Shown: positions 1 through 11,026, counted from the first letter of the stretch. The stretch is DNA of 64,000 bases from Pseudorhizobium tarimense (GCF_022968135.1 NZ_JALJRA010000014.1:62001-126000), one strand, 5' to 3'. A program made the numbers and translations. Notes: generated by a model from the letters alone, not told the origin.

Positions 1-646
1 GATCGATGTGGCAGTTGCAGACCGTATTGCCTCCGATATCGCCGAGGCAAGAGCCATGGGCGTAGAGGTCGGCGTCGTGGTCGGCGGCGGGAACATCTTC
101 CGCGGCGTAGCGGTCGCCTCCAAGGGCGGTGACCGCGTGACCGGTGATCACATGGGCATGCTGGCGACGGTGATCAACGCGTTGGCGCTCGCAACCTCGT
201 TGCGCAAGCTCGACATCGACACGGTGGTGCTTTCCGCCATCGCCATGCCCGAGATCTGCGAGAGCTTCACCCAGCTCCGCACGCTCCATCACCTGGAGCA
301 GGGCAGGGTGGTGATCTTTGCCGGCGGCACCGGCAATCCGTTCTTCACGACCGATTCGGCCGCAGCGCTGCGCGCCGCCGAGATCGGTGCGGAGGCGATC
401 TTTAAGGGAACGCAGGTCGACGGCATCTATTCCGCGGATCCAAAGAAGGATCCGACCGCTACGCGCTTTGAGCAGCTGACGCATGGCGAGGTGCTGGAAA
501 AGGGTCTTGCAGTGATGGATGTGGCAGCCGTGGCGTTGGCCCGCGAGAACGCCATTCCGATCATCGTGTTCTCGATCCACGAGAAGGGTGGCTTCGCCGA
601 TATCTTGACCGGTGGTGGCCGCAAGACCATCGTTTCCGACAACTGA
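1..646 (+). CDS. pyrH: UMP kinase, 5'-truncated by window edge
   Basis: Phosphorylates UMP to UDP in pyrimidine nucleotide synthesis; cytoplasmic hexamer of the amino-acid-kinase fold. The frame is open from base 2 and the true start lies upstream of the window, so about 25 N-terminal residues are missing. Visible are the glycine-rich GGGNIFRG segment that binds phosphate groups and the GTGNPFFTTDSAA segment of the nucleotide site. The order pyrH-frr-uppS-cdsA is the usual alphaproteobacterial one, with frr 45 bases downstream. A GTG at base 8 is internal and should not be taken as the start. Identification is secure. Confidence 0.95.
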   Translation, partial: IDVAVADRIASDIAEARAMGVEVGVVVGGGNIFRGVAVASKGGDRVTGDHMGMLATVINALALATSLRKLDIDTVVLSAIAMPEICESFTQLRTLHHLEQGRVVIFAGGTGNPFFTTDSAAALRAAEIGAEAIFKGTQVDGIYSADPKKDPTATRFEQLTHGEVLEKGLAVMDVAAVALARENAIPIIVFSIHEKGGFADILTGGGRKTIVSDN

Positions 647-691
647 TACGAGGCCCGCGGGCCTTAATGATGCAAAGACGGGAGTAGAGTG

Positions 692-1252
692 ATGAGTGGA
701 GCAATCGATCTCAACGACATCAAGCGGCGCATGGACGGCGCGATCAACGCCTTCAAGAGCGACATCGCATCGCTGCGGACAGGCCGTGCCTCGGCCAACA
801 TTCTCGATCCTGTGATGGTTGAGGCCTATGGTTCGCGGGTTCCGCTGAACCAGGTTGCCAACATCACGGTTCCAGAACCCCGTATGCTCGGCGTTTCGAT
901 CTGGGACAAGTCCATGGTCGGCGCCGTCGACCGCGCCATCCGGGAATCAAACCTGGGTCTCAACCCGATCGTCGACGGTCAAAACCTGCGCATCCCGCTG
1001 CCGGAGCTGAACGAAGAGCGCCGCAAGTCTTTGGTTAAGGTGGCGCACGACTATGCCGAGAAGGCCAAGGTTGCCATCCGTCACGTTCGTCGCGACGGCA
1101 TGGATGATCTGAAAAAGGCCGAGAAGGATGGCGACATCGGTCAGGATGAAAGCCGCTCGCTCTCCGACCGTGTGCAGAAGATGACGGACGACACAATTTC
1201 CGAGGTCGACCGCTTGCTCGCCGAGAAAGAAAAAGAAATCATGCAGGTGTAG
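692..1252 (+). CDS. frr: Ribosome recycling factor
   Basis: Splits post-termination ribosomes together with EF-G so that subunits can be reused. The product is 186 residues, the normal family length, and nearly all of it is recognisable [17 protein letters not shown] near residue 28, [20 protein letters not shown] in the middle, and the long helical C-terminus ending KEKEIMQV. I chose ATG at 692, with a purine-rich GGGAG about 8 bases upstream, over an adjacent GTG at 689. It sits between pyrH and uppS, probably in the same transcript. Confidence 0.96.
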   Translation: MSGAIDLNDIKRRMDGAINAFKSDIASLRTGRASANILDPVMVEAYGSRVPLNQVANITVPEPRMLGVSIWDKSMVGAVDRAIRESNLGLNPIVDGQNLRIPLPELNEERRKSLVKVAHDYAEKAKVAIRHVRRDGMDDLKKAEKDGDIGQDESRSLSDRVQKMTDDTISEVDRLLAEKEKEIMQV

Positions 1253-1298
1253 GCTCACCCTGCGCCGGCACGCCTCTCGCCCGATAATCGGATACACG

Positions 1299-2044
<746 letters not shown>

Positions 2045-2045
<1 letters not shown>

Positions 2046-2878
2046 TGAGCCCCGAACTCCAGCAGCGCGTCCTGTCGGGCATCGTCATGGCTGCCGTCGT
2101 CCTTGCGGCAACCTGGTTCGGCGGCTTGCCGTTCCAGATGTTGGCCGCCGCCATCGCTCTTCTCGTCTACTTCGAATGGTCGAGAATCACCCGTCTGACG
2201 GAGCGCAACTTCACCGGAAACCTTGTTGCGTGGGTGGCAGTGATCCTGCTTGCGGCCAATATCGCCTTCGGCGACCCGGACATGAGCATGCCGCTGCTGA
2301 GCGGGTTCGCCATCACCGTCGCACTGATGGTGATGATCGGCGGCGGCACGTGGTGGCTTCCCGGCGGTCTTCTCTACGCCGGCTTGAGCGGCGTGTCGCT
2401 TGCCGCGGTGCGGCAGGGTGGGGCGCCCGGACTGGCCGCCATCCTATTTCTTTTCGCCGTTGTCTGGGCAACCGATATTCTGGCCTATTTCATCGGCCGC
2501 GCCCTGAGAGGGCCAAAGCTTGCGCCGCGGATCTCTCCCGGCAAGACCTGGTCTGGCGCGATCGGCGGCACGGTTTCGGCGGTTATCGCAGGAGCGGCGT
2601 TGACGCTTGCGTTCTTCGGCCGCGTCTCACTCTGGATCGTGGTGCTGGCCTTCATTCTCTCCGTTGCCAGCCAGATCGGCGACCTCTTTGAATCCTTCAT
2701 CAAGCGGCGCTTCGGCGTGAAGGACTCCAGCCACATGATTCCGGGCCACGGCGGCGTCATGGACAGGGTGGACGGCTTGGTGTGCGCAGGCTTCGTCTTG
2801 TTCCTGCTGGCGCTTGTGTCGGGACCGCTCAGGGGCCATGTTGATGTGACGGTGGCCGAGTTCCTGTTCGGCCTTTGA
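2045..2878 (+). CDS. cdsA: Phosphatidate cytidylyltransferase
   Basis: Makes CDP-diacylglycerol from phosphatidic acid and CTP, the branch point for all membrane phospholipids. The 277-residue protein is almost entirely hydrophobic helices, as expected for this integral membrane enzyme. It ends with the CDS signature: a KRRFGVKDSSHMIPGHGG segment followed by MDRVDG, including the metal-binding acidic residues. Its start overlaps the uppS stop and its stop overlaps a possible rseP ATG at 2878, so it lies within a tightly packed operon. Confidence 0.95.
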
Positions 2879-2919
2879 TGCCGGCGCGTGCGGGCGGACT
2901 GAACGACGAAACGGAAAAC

Positions 2920-4047
2920 ATGATGGCTATCATCGGGCTGCTCACGGGCTATATCATCCCCTTCATCATCGTCCTGTCGGTGCTGGTGTTCATCCATGAG
3001 ATGGGCCACTACCTGGTTGGGCGCTGGTGCGGCATTCGCGTGACGGCCTTCTCGGTGGGATTCGGACCCGAGCTGCTTGGCTTCACTGATGGGCACGGGA
3101 CACGCTGGAAGCTATCGGCGATTCCATTGGGCGGTTACGTAAAGTTCTTCGGCGACGAGGATGCCGCAAGCACGCCCGCTTCGGCCAACCTTGCCGGACT
3201 GACGGAAGCCGAGCGCGCTGAAACCCTCGCCGGCGCCAAGCTGTGGAAGCGGGCAGCCACCGTCGCCGCCGGACCGATTGCTAACTTTCTCCTGGCGATC
3301 GCCATCTTCGCGGTGCTGTTTTCAACCTATGGCAGGATGATCGCCGATCCCGTCGTGGCAGAGGTACGCCCGGAAAGCGCGGCCGCCGAGGCCGGTGTCG
3401 AGCCGGGTGATCTCTTGGTTGCGCTTGACGGTGAGAAGATCCGCACCTTCGATGACGTCCGGCGTTATGTGGCGGTTCGGCCGCAGACGCAGATTGTCGT
3501 AACAGTTGAGCGCGATGGTCGCGAACTCGACCTGCCGATGGTGCCGCAACGCACCGAGATCACAGACCAGTTCGGCAATAAGATTGAGCTCGGTCAGATC
3601 GGCATCGTGACGAACGCAGAGAGGGGCAACTTCCGGCTTGAGACCTACTCGCCGCTGGCCGCGATCGGCGAGGGCGTGCGCGAGACCGGCCACATCATCA
3701 CCGGAACGTTCAACTATCTCGGCAATATCTTTACCGGACGGATGAGCGCCGACCAGATTGGCGGGCCGATCCGGATCGCCGAGACCACCGGCCAGATGGC
3801 GACGCTCGGTATTTCTGCGCTCCTCAATTTTGCGGCGGTCATCTCTGTATCCTTGGGCCTGATGAACCTCTTCCCGATTCCCGTTCTTGATGGCGGCCAC
3901 CTGCTGATGTACGCCTTGGAAGCAGTCCGGGGGCGCCCGCTGAGCCCGCGGGTGCAGGAGGTCGTTTTCCGCTTCGGGCTTGCCATGATCCTGACACTCA
4001 TGGTCTTCGCCACGTGGAACGACACCTTTGGCCGGTGGATGGGCTGA
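2920..4047 (+). CDS. rseP: RseP/MmpA-type site-2 intramembrane zinc protease
   Basis: Membrane metalloprotease that cuts transmembrane anchors after a first periplasmic cut; in Caulobacter the homologue is MmpA, in E. coli RseP acts on the sigma-E pathway. Visible: the zinc motif HEMGH in the first membrane helix, GGYVKFFGDEDA, one PDZ domain (residues about 110-200, with AGVEPGDLLVALDG), and the C-terminal NLFPIPVLDGGH motif giving the third zinc ligand. The frame is open further upstream (ATG 2878 overlapping cdsA, TTG 2875). I prefer ATG 2920 or 2923, which puts the first helix right at the N-terminus as in relatives. Neighbouring bamA fits envelope surveillance. Confidence 0.92.
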   Translation: MMAIIGLLTGYIIPFIIVLSVLVFIHEMGHYLVGRWCGIRVTAFSVGFGPELLGFTDGHGTRWKLSAIPLGGYVKFFGDEDAASTPASANLAGLTEAERAETLAGAKLWKRAATVAAGPIANFLLAIAIFAVLFSTYGRMIADPVVAEVRPESAAAEAGVEPGDLLVALDGEKIRTFDDVRRYVAVRPQTQIVVTVERDGRELDLPMVPQRTEITDQFGNKIELGQIGIVTNAERGNFRLETYSPLAAIGEGVRETGHIITGTFNYLGNIFTGRMSADQIGGPIRIAETTGQMATLGISALLNFAAVISVSLGLMNLFPIPVLDGGHLLMYALEAVRGRPLSPRVQEVVFRFGLAMILTLMVFATWNDTFGRWMG

Positions 4048-4085
4048 ATTTGATTAAAACTGTTTATTTACCGTATTTTGAACAT

Positions 4086-4107
4086 GGCGTGGCCTCGCAG
4101 CCACGCC
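4086..4107. repeat. Inverted repeat between rseP and bamA
   Basis: GGCGTGGC and GCCACGCC form a perfect 8-base stem with a 6-base loop, 39 bases after the rseP stop. There is no T-run after it, so it is not a standard intrinsic terminator. It could be an attenuator or mRNA-processing hairpin in the bamA leader (4048-4234). Confidence 0.45.
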
Positions 4108-4234
4108 TCCCTGTGAAGTAAACAGAATTTAACGCGATGCCTTGCTTGTAGGGTAAAAGCAGGTAAAACGACACACGTGTGGCCGGAGTCGGGCTTCACC
4201 CGCCGAGGGACAACGGGAAAAGGTAAGAATTGAA

Positions 4235-6565
4235 ATGAAGGCTGGTTCAAGGTTTTTGAACGCGGTATCGGCGTTTGCGCTGTCTGCTAGTGTTGTTGCC
4301 TCGGGTGCTGGCGTCTCGGTTCTCGCTTCCGCGTCGGTCGCAGAGGCCGCCGTCATCCGCAACGTTCAGGTGCGAGGTGCTCAGCGCGCTGGCGAGGAAG
4401 CCGTTCGAGCCAACCTCACGATCCGTCCGGGCGTAAGCTTCACGAATGCCGATATCGACGAGTCGGTTAAGCGTCTCTACTCCACCGGCTATTTCTCCGA
4501 CGTCCGCATCGCGGTTTCCGGAAGCACGCTAGTAGTCAGCGTCAGCGAAAACCAGCTCGTCAACCAGGTGGTCTTCAACGGCAACCGCAAGATCAAGGAT
4601 GACAAGCTCGCTGCCGTCGTCCAAACCCAGCCCCTTGGTCCGTATAGCCAGGAGCTGGTCAATGCCGACATCGAGCGTTTGCGCGAAGCCTACTCGGCCA
4701 TCGGTCGCAGCGACATCGAAGTCACGACCCAGGTTGTTCCGGTGGGCGAAGGTCGCGTAAACCTTGCCTTCGTTATCAACGAAGGCGACCGCACCAAGAT
4801 CGCGAACATCAATTTCGTCGGCAACCAGGCCTATGGTGATGGCCGTCTTCAGTCGGTGATCCTGACGAAGGAATCCGGTCCGCTGTCCTTCCTGACCCGC
4901 AAGGATGTCTACAACCCGGACAAGCTGCGCGCCGACGAGGATGCGCTGCGCCAGTTCTACTACAATCACGGCTATCCCGACTTCCGCATCATTTCCTCCG
5001 ACGCGGTTCTGGACGAGACGACCAACCAGTACAACATTACGTTCACGGTTGAAGAAGGTGCACGCTACCGCTTCGGTGACGTCGTCGTGGAATCGACGGT
5101 CGAGGGTGTCGACTCGCAGGATCTTCAGGGACTGGTGCGCACCCGGACCGGCGACACCTATGATGCGGCGGAAGTCCAGAAGTCGATGGAAGCCATCTCG
5201 CAGCGCGTCGCTTCGGCGGGCTACCCGTTCGCACGCGTCACGCCGCGCGGCGACCGCAATTTCGGCAACCAGACGATCGGTGTCTCCTATCTCGTCGATC
5301 AGGGCGAGCGCGCCTATGTCGAGCGCATCGAGATCCGCGGTAACACCCGCACGCGTGACTACGTCATCCGCCGCGAGTTTGACTTCAGCGAAGGCGACGC
5401 CTTCAATCAGCAGATGATCTCGCGGGCAAAGCGCCGGCTTGAGGCTCTCGGCTATTTCACCACGGTCAATATCTCGACCTCGCAGGGCTCCGCTCCGGAT
5501 CGCGTCGTGGTCGTGGTTGACGTCGAAGATCAGCCGACCGGCTCCTTCGGTGTTGGTGCCGGCTACTCCGCGGGCGGCGATGGCCTGATCCTCGAAGCGT
5601 CGGTCGAAGAAAAGAACTTCCTCGGCCGCGGCCAGTTCATCCGTGTTGCTGTCGGTGGCGGTCTCGATGACGCGCGCAGCTACTCGCTGTCGTTCACCGA
5701 GCCTTACTTCCTCGGCTACCGCCTTGCCGCCGGCTTCGATGTCTTCAAGAGCCAGACCTCTTCGGAGGATTACTACGACTACGATGAGCAGGGCTTCACG
5801 CTGCGCGTGACCGCGCCGATCACGGAAGATCTGGCGACGACGTTCCGTTACACCTACAAGGATATCGAGTATTCGGGTGACGGCGATTGGCAGACAGGTC
5901 TTTCTGCGCCCTATCGCGCTCTCGTGGAGCAGGGCGACTTCACGCAATCGTCCGTCTCCCAGACGCTGACCTACAACACCCTCGACAGCAATACGCTGGC
6001 GCGCGAAGGCATCTATGCCTCGATCACGCACGAGTACGCTGGTCTCGGTGGTGACTCCGAATTCTACAAGATCTATGGTCGGGCCCGCTATTTCCACCTG
6101 TTGTCTGACGAAGCGGACATCATTGGTTCGGTAGCTGTCGGCGGTGGTCACGTTGTGGGAACTGGCGACAATCTGAACGTCTTCGACCAGTTCATGCTCG
6201 GCGGTCGTTTGGTGCGCGGCTTCGAGAACAACGGCATCGGTCCGCGGATGCCCAATGGCGACCCATTGGGCGGCACGACTTACTTCACGGCCTCGGCTGA
6301 GGCAACGTTCCCGATGCCGGCGTTCCCTGAAGATTTCGGCCTTCGTGGTGCAGTCTTCGCCGATGCCGGAACGCTCTATGGCAACGACGTTGGCAACAGT
6401 GCTGGCGCTGTCGGCACGGACATGTCCTGGCGCGCATCCGTGGGGGCGGGCATCCAGTGGGCGTCGCCGTTCGGCTCAATCCGGGTCGACTATGCGTTCC
6501 CGGTGGTCAAGGAAGACTTCGACGAGGAGCAGCAGTTCCGGTTCAGCATGGCGAACCAGTTCTGA
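4235..6565 (+). CDS. bamA: Outer membrane protein assembly factor BamA
   Basis: Core of the BAM complex that folds and inserts beta-barrel proteins in the outer membrane. The 776-residue product has a signal peptide (cleavage near ASVAEA-AVIRN), then repeated POTRA domains over roughly residues 40-370 (RNVQVRGAQR, NQVVFNGNRK, ANINFVGNQ, RIEIRGNTRTRD), then the surface-antigen barrel with GGRLVRGFENNGIGPR and a C-terminal phenylalanine, the usual outer-membrane signal. The start ATG at 4235 follows AAAGGTAAG. A 187-base leader separates it from rseP, so it may have its own promoter as well. lpxD follows 52 bases after the stop. Confidence 0.96.
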   Translation: MKAGSRFLNAVSAFALSASVVASGAGVSVLASASVAEAAVIRNVQVRGAQRAGEEAVRANLTIRPGVSFTNADIDESVKRLYSTGYFSDVRIAVSGSTLVVSVSENQLVNQVVFNGNRKIKDDKLAAVVQTQPLGPYSQELVNADIERLREAYSAIGRSDIEVTTQVVPVGEGRVNLAFVINEGDRTKIANINFVGNQAYGDGRLQSVILTKESGPLSFLTRKDVYNPDKLRADEDALRQFYYNHGYPDFRIISSDAVLDETTNQYNITFTVEEGARYRFGDVVVESTVEGVDSQDLQGLVRTRTGDTYDAAEVQKSMEAISQRVASAGYPFARVTPRGDRNFGNQTIGVSYLVDQGERAYVERIEIRGNTRTRDYVIRREFDFSEGDAFNQQMISRAKRRLEALGYFTTVNISTSQGSAPDRVVVVVDVEDQPTGSFGVGAGYSAGGDGLILEASVEEKNFLGRGQFIRVAVGGGLDDARSYSLSFTEPYFLGYRLAAGFDVFKSQTSSEDYYDYDEQGFTLRVTAPITEDLATTFRYTYKDIEYSGDGDWQTGLSAPYRALVEQGDFTQSSVSQTLTYNTLDSNTLAREGIYASITHEYAGLGGDSEFYKIYGRARYFHLLSDEADIIGSVAVGGGHVVGTGDNLNVFDQFMLGGRLVRGFENNGIGPRMPNGDPLGGTTYFTASAEATFPMPAFPEDFGLRGAVFADAGTLYGNDVGNSAGAVGTDMSWRASVGAGIQWASPFGSIRVDYAFPVVKEDFDEEQQFRFSMANQF

Positions 6566-6617
6566 TCTTCGCTGACCAGAACTGCGGTCAAATTCTGTTC
6601 TGGAGTTGTTTGACCTG

Positions 6618-7682
6618 ATGGAGTTCAACCAATTCTTTCCGCCCCACGATGGGATAAGTCTGCGCGAGCTGGCATCTCATCTGGGGGCTGAACTGCTTGA
6701 CGATTCGGCGGGCAACCGCCGTATTCGTTCTGTCGCGCCTGTCGCACGGGCAGCGGAAGGCCAAGTCTGCTATTTGCGCTCGCGCAAGGGCCGCGGCGAT
6801 CTTGCCTCCTGTCATGCATCGGCGATCATCTGCGAACCCGCCATTCGTCCGATCATCCCCGACAACATTCCCGTATTGCTGACGGCAAAGCCGGAGACGG
6901 CGTTCGCCATGGCGGGCGCGCTTCTCCATCCGGCTGCCTTGCGGCCGGGCGCTGTCGTTTCTGGTTCAACGGGCGTGCATCCGGCAGCTCATGTTGATCC
7001 GACGGCGCAGCTTGAGCCGGGCGTCGAAATCGAGCCGATGGCTGTGATTGGCGCGCGGGCAGAGATCGGCAGCGGAACACGTATCGGTGCTGGCGCGGTG
7101 ATCGGCGCCGACGTGAAGATCGGACGTGACTGTGCCATTGCCCCAGGGGCGACGGTGATCGCAGCACTGCTCGGCAATGGTGTCATCATCCATAACGGCG
7201 CACGCATCGGCCAGGACGGTTTCGGCTATGCTCCCGGGCCACGCGGCATGCTCAAGATCGTGCAGATCGGCCGCGTGATCGTACAGGACAACGTTGAGAT
7301 AGGTGCCAATACGACAATCGATCGTGGCACGATGGATGACACAGTCGTCGGCGAGGGTACCAAGATCGACAATCTGGTCCAGATTGGACACAACGTGCGC
7401 ATCGGGCGTCACTGCGGCATCGTCAGCGGCGTCGGCATTGCCGGATCAACGACGATCGGCAACGGCGTAATGATCGGCGGCGCGTCCGGCATCAATGGCC
7501 ATATCACCATCGGCGACGGCGCCCAGATTGCCGCAATGAGCGGCGTCATTGCCGACGTTCCGGCAGGCGCGCGCTATGGCGGCGTACCCGCGAGGCCTCT
7601 TAAGGACTTCCTGCGCGATGTGGCAGAGGCGATGGCGCGGTCCGACGAGCGGGCCAAGCTCAAAGGAGACAGGAATGAGTGA
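6618..7682 (+). CDS. lpxD: UDP-3-O-acylglucosamine N-acyltransferase
   Basis: Third step of lipid A synthesis: adds a hydroxyacyl chain to the 2-amino group of UDP-3-O-acyl-glucosamine. 354 residues: an N-terminal uridine-binding domain (about 1-110), then many left-handed beta-helix hexapeptide repeats (for example [20 protein letters not shown]), with the active-site stretch [10 protein letters not shown] and [10 protein letters not shown] start at ATG 6618 ([13 protein letters not shown], matching relatives) rather than the TTG at 6606. The end overlaps the fabZ start by 8 bases. First gene of the lpxD-fabZ-lpxA-lpxI-lpxB cluster. Confidence 0.95.
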   Translation: MEFNQFFPPHDGISLRELASHLGAELLDDSAGNRRIRSVAPVARAAEGQVCYLRSRKGRGDLASCHASAIICEPAIRPIIPDNIPVLLTAKPETAFAMAGALLHPAALRPGAVVSGSTGVHPAAHVDPTAQLEPGVEIEPMAVIGARAEIGSGTRIGAGAVIGADVKIGRDCAIAPGATVIAALLGNGVIIHNGARIGQDGFGYAPGPRGMLKIVQIGRVIVQDNVEIGANTTIDRGTMDDTVVGEGTKIDNLVQIGHNVRIGRHCGIVSGVGIAGSTTIGNGVMIGGASGINGHITIGDGAQIAAMSGVIADVPAGARYGGVPARPLKDFLRDVAEAMARSDERAKLKGDRNE

Positions 7683-8142
7683 AGTGACGGGCGCAACCTT
7701 GGGTGCTGCAGACATCCTTGAGATCATGAAGTTGTTGCCGCACCGGTATCCCTTCCTGCTCGTTGACCGGATCATCGAGATCGACGGCGACGATTCCGCG
7801 ATCGGCATCAAGAACGTCACCGCAAACGAGCCGCATTTCACCGGCCACTTTCCCGAGCAGCCGATCATGCCGGGCGTGTTGCTGATCGAGGGCATGGCGC
7901 AGACGGCAGGTGCCATCTGTGCGCGCAAGGAAGGCGAGGCGGGTAATCTGGTTTACTTCATGACCATCGACAACGCGCGGTTCCGCAGACCTGTAGTCCC
8001 GGGAGATCGCGTGGAGTTTCACGTCAAGAAGCAGAAGCAGCGCGGCAATATCTGGAAATTCCACTGCGACGCGATGGTGGACGGTTCGCTCGTGGCCGAG
8101 GCTGATATCGGCGCCATGATCCGCCGCAAGGACGCATCATGA
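7675..8142 (+). CDS. fabZ: 3-hydroxyacyl-[ACP] dehydratase
   Basis: Dehydrates 3-hydroxyacyl-ACP in fatty acid elongation; it draws on the same hydroxyacyl-ACP pool that LpxA and LpxD use, which explains its place among lpx genes. 155 residues, the usual size, with the hot-dog fold core [13 protein letters not shown] (catalytic His) and [20 protein letters not shown] (catalytic Glu). ATG 7675 is preceded by AAAGGAGACAGG. An in-frame upstream extension to 7549 exists but runs inside lpxD and is not coding. The stop overlaps the lpxA ATG by 4 bases. Confidence 0.96.
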   Translation: MSEVTGATLGAADILEIMKLLPHRYPFLLVDRIIEIDGDDSAIGIKNVTANEPHFTGHFPEQPIMPGVLLIEGMAQTAGAICARKEGEAGNLVYFMTIDNARFRRPVVPGDRVEFHVKKQKQRGNIWKFHCDAMVDGSLVAEADIGAMIRRKDAS

Positions 8143-8954
8143 GCCGTATCGCGTCCAGCGCCCGCATCCACCCGTTGGCGGTTGTCGATGACGGCGCCGT
8201 GATCGGTGAAAATGTCTCGATCGGTCCTTTCTGCACCGTCGGCCCTGAGGTCGTGCTGAAGGACGACGTGCAGCTCGTTTCCCACGCGGTAGTGAATGGC
8301 AAGACCGAGATCGGCCGCGGCTCTAAGATCCACCCGATGGCCGTCATTGGCGGCGTCTCGCAGAGCCTGCACGAGGCGGGTGCGGACTCCACCCTGACCA
8401 TCGGTGAAAACTGCACGATGCGCGAAGGTGTGACCATCAACACCGGCACGGTCGGCGGTGGCGGCAAGACCGTGGTCGGCAACAACTGTCTGCTGCTGGC
8501 AAACTCGCACGTTGCGCATGATTGCATCCTCGGCAGCGGCATCATCATGTCGAACAACGTGATGCTGGCCGGCCATGTGAAGGTCGGCGATCATGCCATC
8601 CTCGGTGGGGGGTGCGCGGTCCATCAGTTCGGTCGCATCGGCCGCAATGCCTTCATTGGGGGCCTGTCTGCAGTCAACTATGACGTTATTCCGTACGGCA
8701 TGCTGAACGGGAATCCCGGCATCCTCGCCGGCTTAAACGTGGTCGGCATGACGCGCGCCGGCATTGAACGCGCCACGATCCACCGGGTCCGCCGCGCCTT
8801 CAAGCAGATCTTTGAAGGCGAGGGCAACATTCGGACGAACGCTGCTGCCATCCGAGACGAATATGCCGACTGCCCGGAAGTGATGGAGATCCTGAATTTC
8901 ATCGCCGCCGACAGCGACCGCGCGCTTTCCTCTCCCTTCCGCGGCAAAGCCTGA
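8139..8954 (+). CDS. lpxA: UDP-N-acetylglucosamine acyltransferase
   Basis: First step of lipid A synthesis: transfers 3-hydroxyacyl from ACP to the 3-OH of UDP-GlcNAc. 271 residues of left-handed beta-helix repeats ([30 protein letters not shown]) with the conserved NSHVAHDC segment containing the catalytic His, then a helical C-terminal domain (about 200-271, [16 protein letters not shown]). ATG overlaps the fabZ stop (ATGA), and lpxI begins 4 bases after the stop. Confidence 0.96.
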   Translation: MSRIASSARIHPLAVVDDGAVIGENVSIGPFCTVGPEVVLKDDVQLVSHAVVNGKTEIGRGSKIHPMAVIGGVSQSLHEAGADSTLTIGENCTMREGVTINTGTVGGGGKTVVGNNCLLLANSHVAHDCILGSGIIMSNNVMLAGHVKVGDHAILGGGCAVHQFGRIGRNAFIGGLSAVNYDVIPYGMLNGNPGILAGLNVVGMTRAGIERATIHRVRRAFKQIFEGEGNIRTNAAAIRDEYADCPEVMEILNFIAADSDRALSSPFRGKA

Positions 8955-8958
8955 CGCC

Positions 8959-9840
8959 ATGGCCGACCTGGCGCGGCCGGACGAGAAGGGGCGGCTCGCG
9001 ATTGTCGCCGGCTGGGGACATTTGCCGCTCTATCTCGCGCAGGCTGCGCGGGCTTCCGGCGAGGATCCCGTAATCATCGCGCTCTCCGATGAGGCCGATC
9101 AGGACTTCGCAGACTTTGAGACCCTGCAGGTCGGCGTCGGTGACTTGGCAGGTATCGAGCGCTTTCTCCGCGAGAAACGTGTCGGCCGCGTTGTCATGTC
9201 GGGCGCCGTCCGGCGTCGGCCGGAATGGCGCGACATTCGCCCTACCATCAAGACGCTGATCCGTGTGCCGGCGGTCGTGCGCACGCTTATGTCCGGCGGC
9301 GACGACACGGTGCTGCAGATGGTGATCCGGCTGTTCGAGGGGATGGGCTGCCGTGTGATCGGGGCACATGACATTGCGCCAAACCTCCTTGCCAGAACCG
9401 GAGCCTTGACCGAGGCCAACCCCTCGGCCGACGATCTGCGCGATATCGAGGAAGGCATCAAGGCAGCGCGGGCATTGGGCGAACTCGACATAGGCCAGGG
9501 GGCCGTCAGCGTCGGCGGACGGGTTGTGGCGCTCGAAGGCGTCGAAGGAACCGACCGCATGTTGGATCGCGTGGCAGCACTCCGGGAAGAGGGCCGCATC
9601 TCCCGCCGCCGTCGTGGCGTGCTGGTCAAGTTGTGCAAGCCGCAACAGGATATACGAGCCGATCTTCCCGCCATCGGAATCTCTACAGTGGCTCACGCTG
9701 CGCGTGCAGGCCTTGCCGGGATTGCAGTCGAGGCGGGGCGCGCTCTGGTTCTTGACGAGCAGGCCGTTATCGCCGCCGCTGCGGATGCCGGCGTGTTCGT
9801 CTGCGGGATCGACACCAGGCTGCCGAAGGAAGGATTGTGA
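8959..9840 (+). CDS. lpxI: UDP-2,3-diacylglucosamine pyrophosphatase, LpxI type
   Basis: Hydrolyses UDP-2,3-diacylglucosamine to lipid X and UMP. LpxI is the alphaproteobacterial replacement for LpxH, unrelated in fold. The 293-residue protein starts with a dinucleotide-like GWGHLPLYLAQAAR segment and has the family's conserved DDTVLQMVIRLFE and IGAHDIAPNLLA stretches; the C-terminal half includes VKLCKPQQDIRADLPAIG. Placement between lpxA and lpxB supports the call. Its TGA overlaps the lpxB ATG by one base. Confidence 0.92.
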   Translation: MADLARPDEKGRLAIVAGWGHLPLYLAQAARASGEDPVIIALSDEADQDFADFETLQVGVGDLAGIERFLREKRVGRVVMSGAVRRRPEWRDIRPTIKTLIRVPAVVRTLMSGGDDTVLQMVIRLFEGMGCRVIGAHDIAPNLLARTGALTEANPSADDLRDIEEGIKAARALGELDIGQGAVSVGGRVVALEGVEGTDRMLDRVAALREEGRISRRRRGVLVKLCKPQQDIRADLPAIGISTVAHAARAGLAGIAVEAGRALVLDEQAVIAAAADAGVFVCGIDTRLPKEGL

Positions 9841-11015
9841 TGTCGGACGCTCCGCTGAAGGTCGCCGTGGTCGCCGGTGAGGTTTCTGGAGACTTGCTGG
9901 GAGCCGATCTCGTCGCGGCGTTGAAGGCGGCTCGTTCCGGCCCAATCGAGATCGTCGGCGTCGGCGGCGACGCTCTGCAGGCGGAAGGTCTGCGCTCGCT
10001 CTTCGACTTCTCTGAGCTTTCCATCATGGGGCTCACGCAGGTGCTGCAGCGCCTGCCGCAGCTGATGCGCCGCATCAGCCAGACGGCGGATGCGATCATC
10101 TTAGGCCGGCCGGATGTTCTCGTCATCATCGACAGCCCAGACTTCACCCATAGGGTGGCAAAGCGGGTGAGGGCGGCGCTGCCGGATCTTCCCATCATCG
10201 ACTATGTCTGCCCCAGCGTCTGGGCCTGGAAGGAGTACCGCGCGCGGGCGATGGTGCCCTATATCGATCACGTCCTGGCGGTACTCCCCTTCGAGCCGCC
10301 GGCAATGGAAAGGCTCGGCGGACCGCCAACCACATTTGTTGGACACCGGCTGACGAGCGATCCAGCCGTGCTGAAGGTGCGGGCCCTGCGTTCTCAGATG
10401 CCGGTGAAACAGCCGGACGACCGTCGAACCATTATGCTCCTTCCAGGATCGCGCGCGGCGGAAATCCGGCAGTTGTTGCCGGTCTTCGGACAGACGGCCG
10501 CCGACTTCGAACAACGCAACGGCCCGACCCGCTTCGTGCTGCCAACGGTCCCGCGACAGGAAGCCCTTATACGCGAGATTGCCCGCTCGCTTCCGGTCAC
10601 GCCGGAAATCAGCATTTCGGCGGAAGACAAATGGGCTGCGTTCGCCGATGCGGATGCGGCGCTCGCGGCCTCCGGAACCGTGCTTCTGGAGCTCGCGCTC
10701 TGCGGCATTCCGACAGTCTCCAGCTACAAGGCGGACTGGCTGATCACGCTGATGTCGAAGCGCATCAAGATTTGGTCGGCGGCACTCCCCAACCTGATCG
10801 CCGACTACCCGCTGATCCCTGAGCACTTCAACGAGTTCGTCCGGCGGGGAAGCCTCCTCCGCTGGGCCGAAAGGCTGTCATCCGACACGGCGCAGCGGCG
10901 GGCCATGCTGGAGGGCTATGATCTGACGTGGCTGCGTCTCCAGACGCCCGTTCCCCCAGGCGAGGCGGCCGCCGGCATCGTGCTAAAGACCATTGAACAA
11001 AAAAAGCCCGGCTGA
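9840..11015 (+). CDS. lpxB: Lipid-A-disaccharide synthase
   Basis: Joins lipid X and UDP-2,3-diacylglucosamine to form the beta-1',6-linked lipid A disaccharide. 391 residues, GT-B-like glycosyltransferase family 19. Visible: GEVSGDLLGADL at the N-terminus, DSPDFTHRVAKR, YVCPSVWAWKEYRA, LLPGSRAAEIRQLLP, and the C-terminal SGTVLLELALCGIPTV. ATG 9840 overlaps the lpxI stop. Unusually, its stop codon lies in the loop of the downstream terminator hairpin. Confidence 0.95.
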   Translation: MSDAPLKVAVVAGEVSGDLLGADLVAALKAARSGPIEIVGVGGDALQAEGLRSLFDFSELSIMGLTQVLQRLPQLMRRISQTADAIILGRPDVLVIIDSPDFTHRVAKRVRAALPDLPIIDYVCPSVWAWKEYRARAMVPYIDHVLAVLPFEPPAMERLGGPPTTFVGHRLTSDPAVLKVRALRSQMPVKQPDDRRTIMLLPGSRAAEIRQLLPVFGQTAADFEQRNGPTRFVLPTVPRQEALIREIARSLPVTPEISISAEDKWAAFADADAALAASGTVLLELALCGIPTVSSYKADWLITLMSKRIKIWSAALPNLIADYPLIPEHFNEFVRRGSLLRWAERLSSDTAQRRAMLEGYDLTWLRLQTPVPPGEAAAGIVLKTIEQKKPG

Positions 11016-11026
11016 CCGGGCTTTTT
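11001..11026. terminator. Bidirectional intrinsic terminator between lpxB and gltA
   Basis: AAAAAGCCCGG, a CTGA loop, then CCGGGCTTTTT: a perfect 11-base stem flanked by A-runs on one side and T-runs on the other, so it can work in both directions for the convergent lpxB and gltA. The lpxB TGA (11013-11015) is inside the loop. Confidence 0.9.

Noticed and set aside
4529-6151. Minus-strand ORF of 540 codons opposite bamA
   Set aside because: Same shadow effect; bamA is a full-length, well-conserved gene here.
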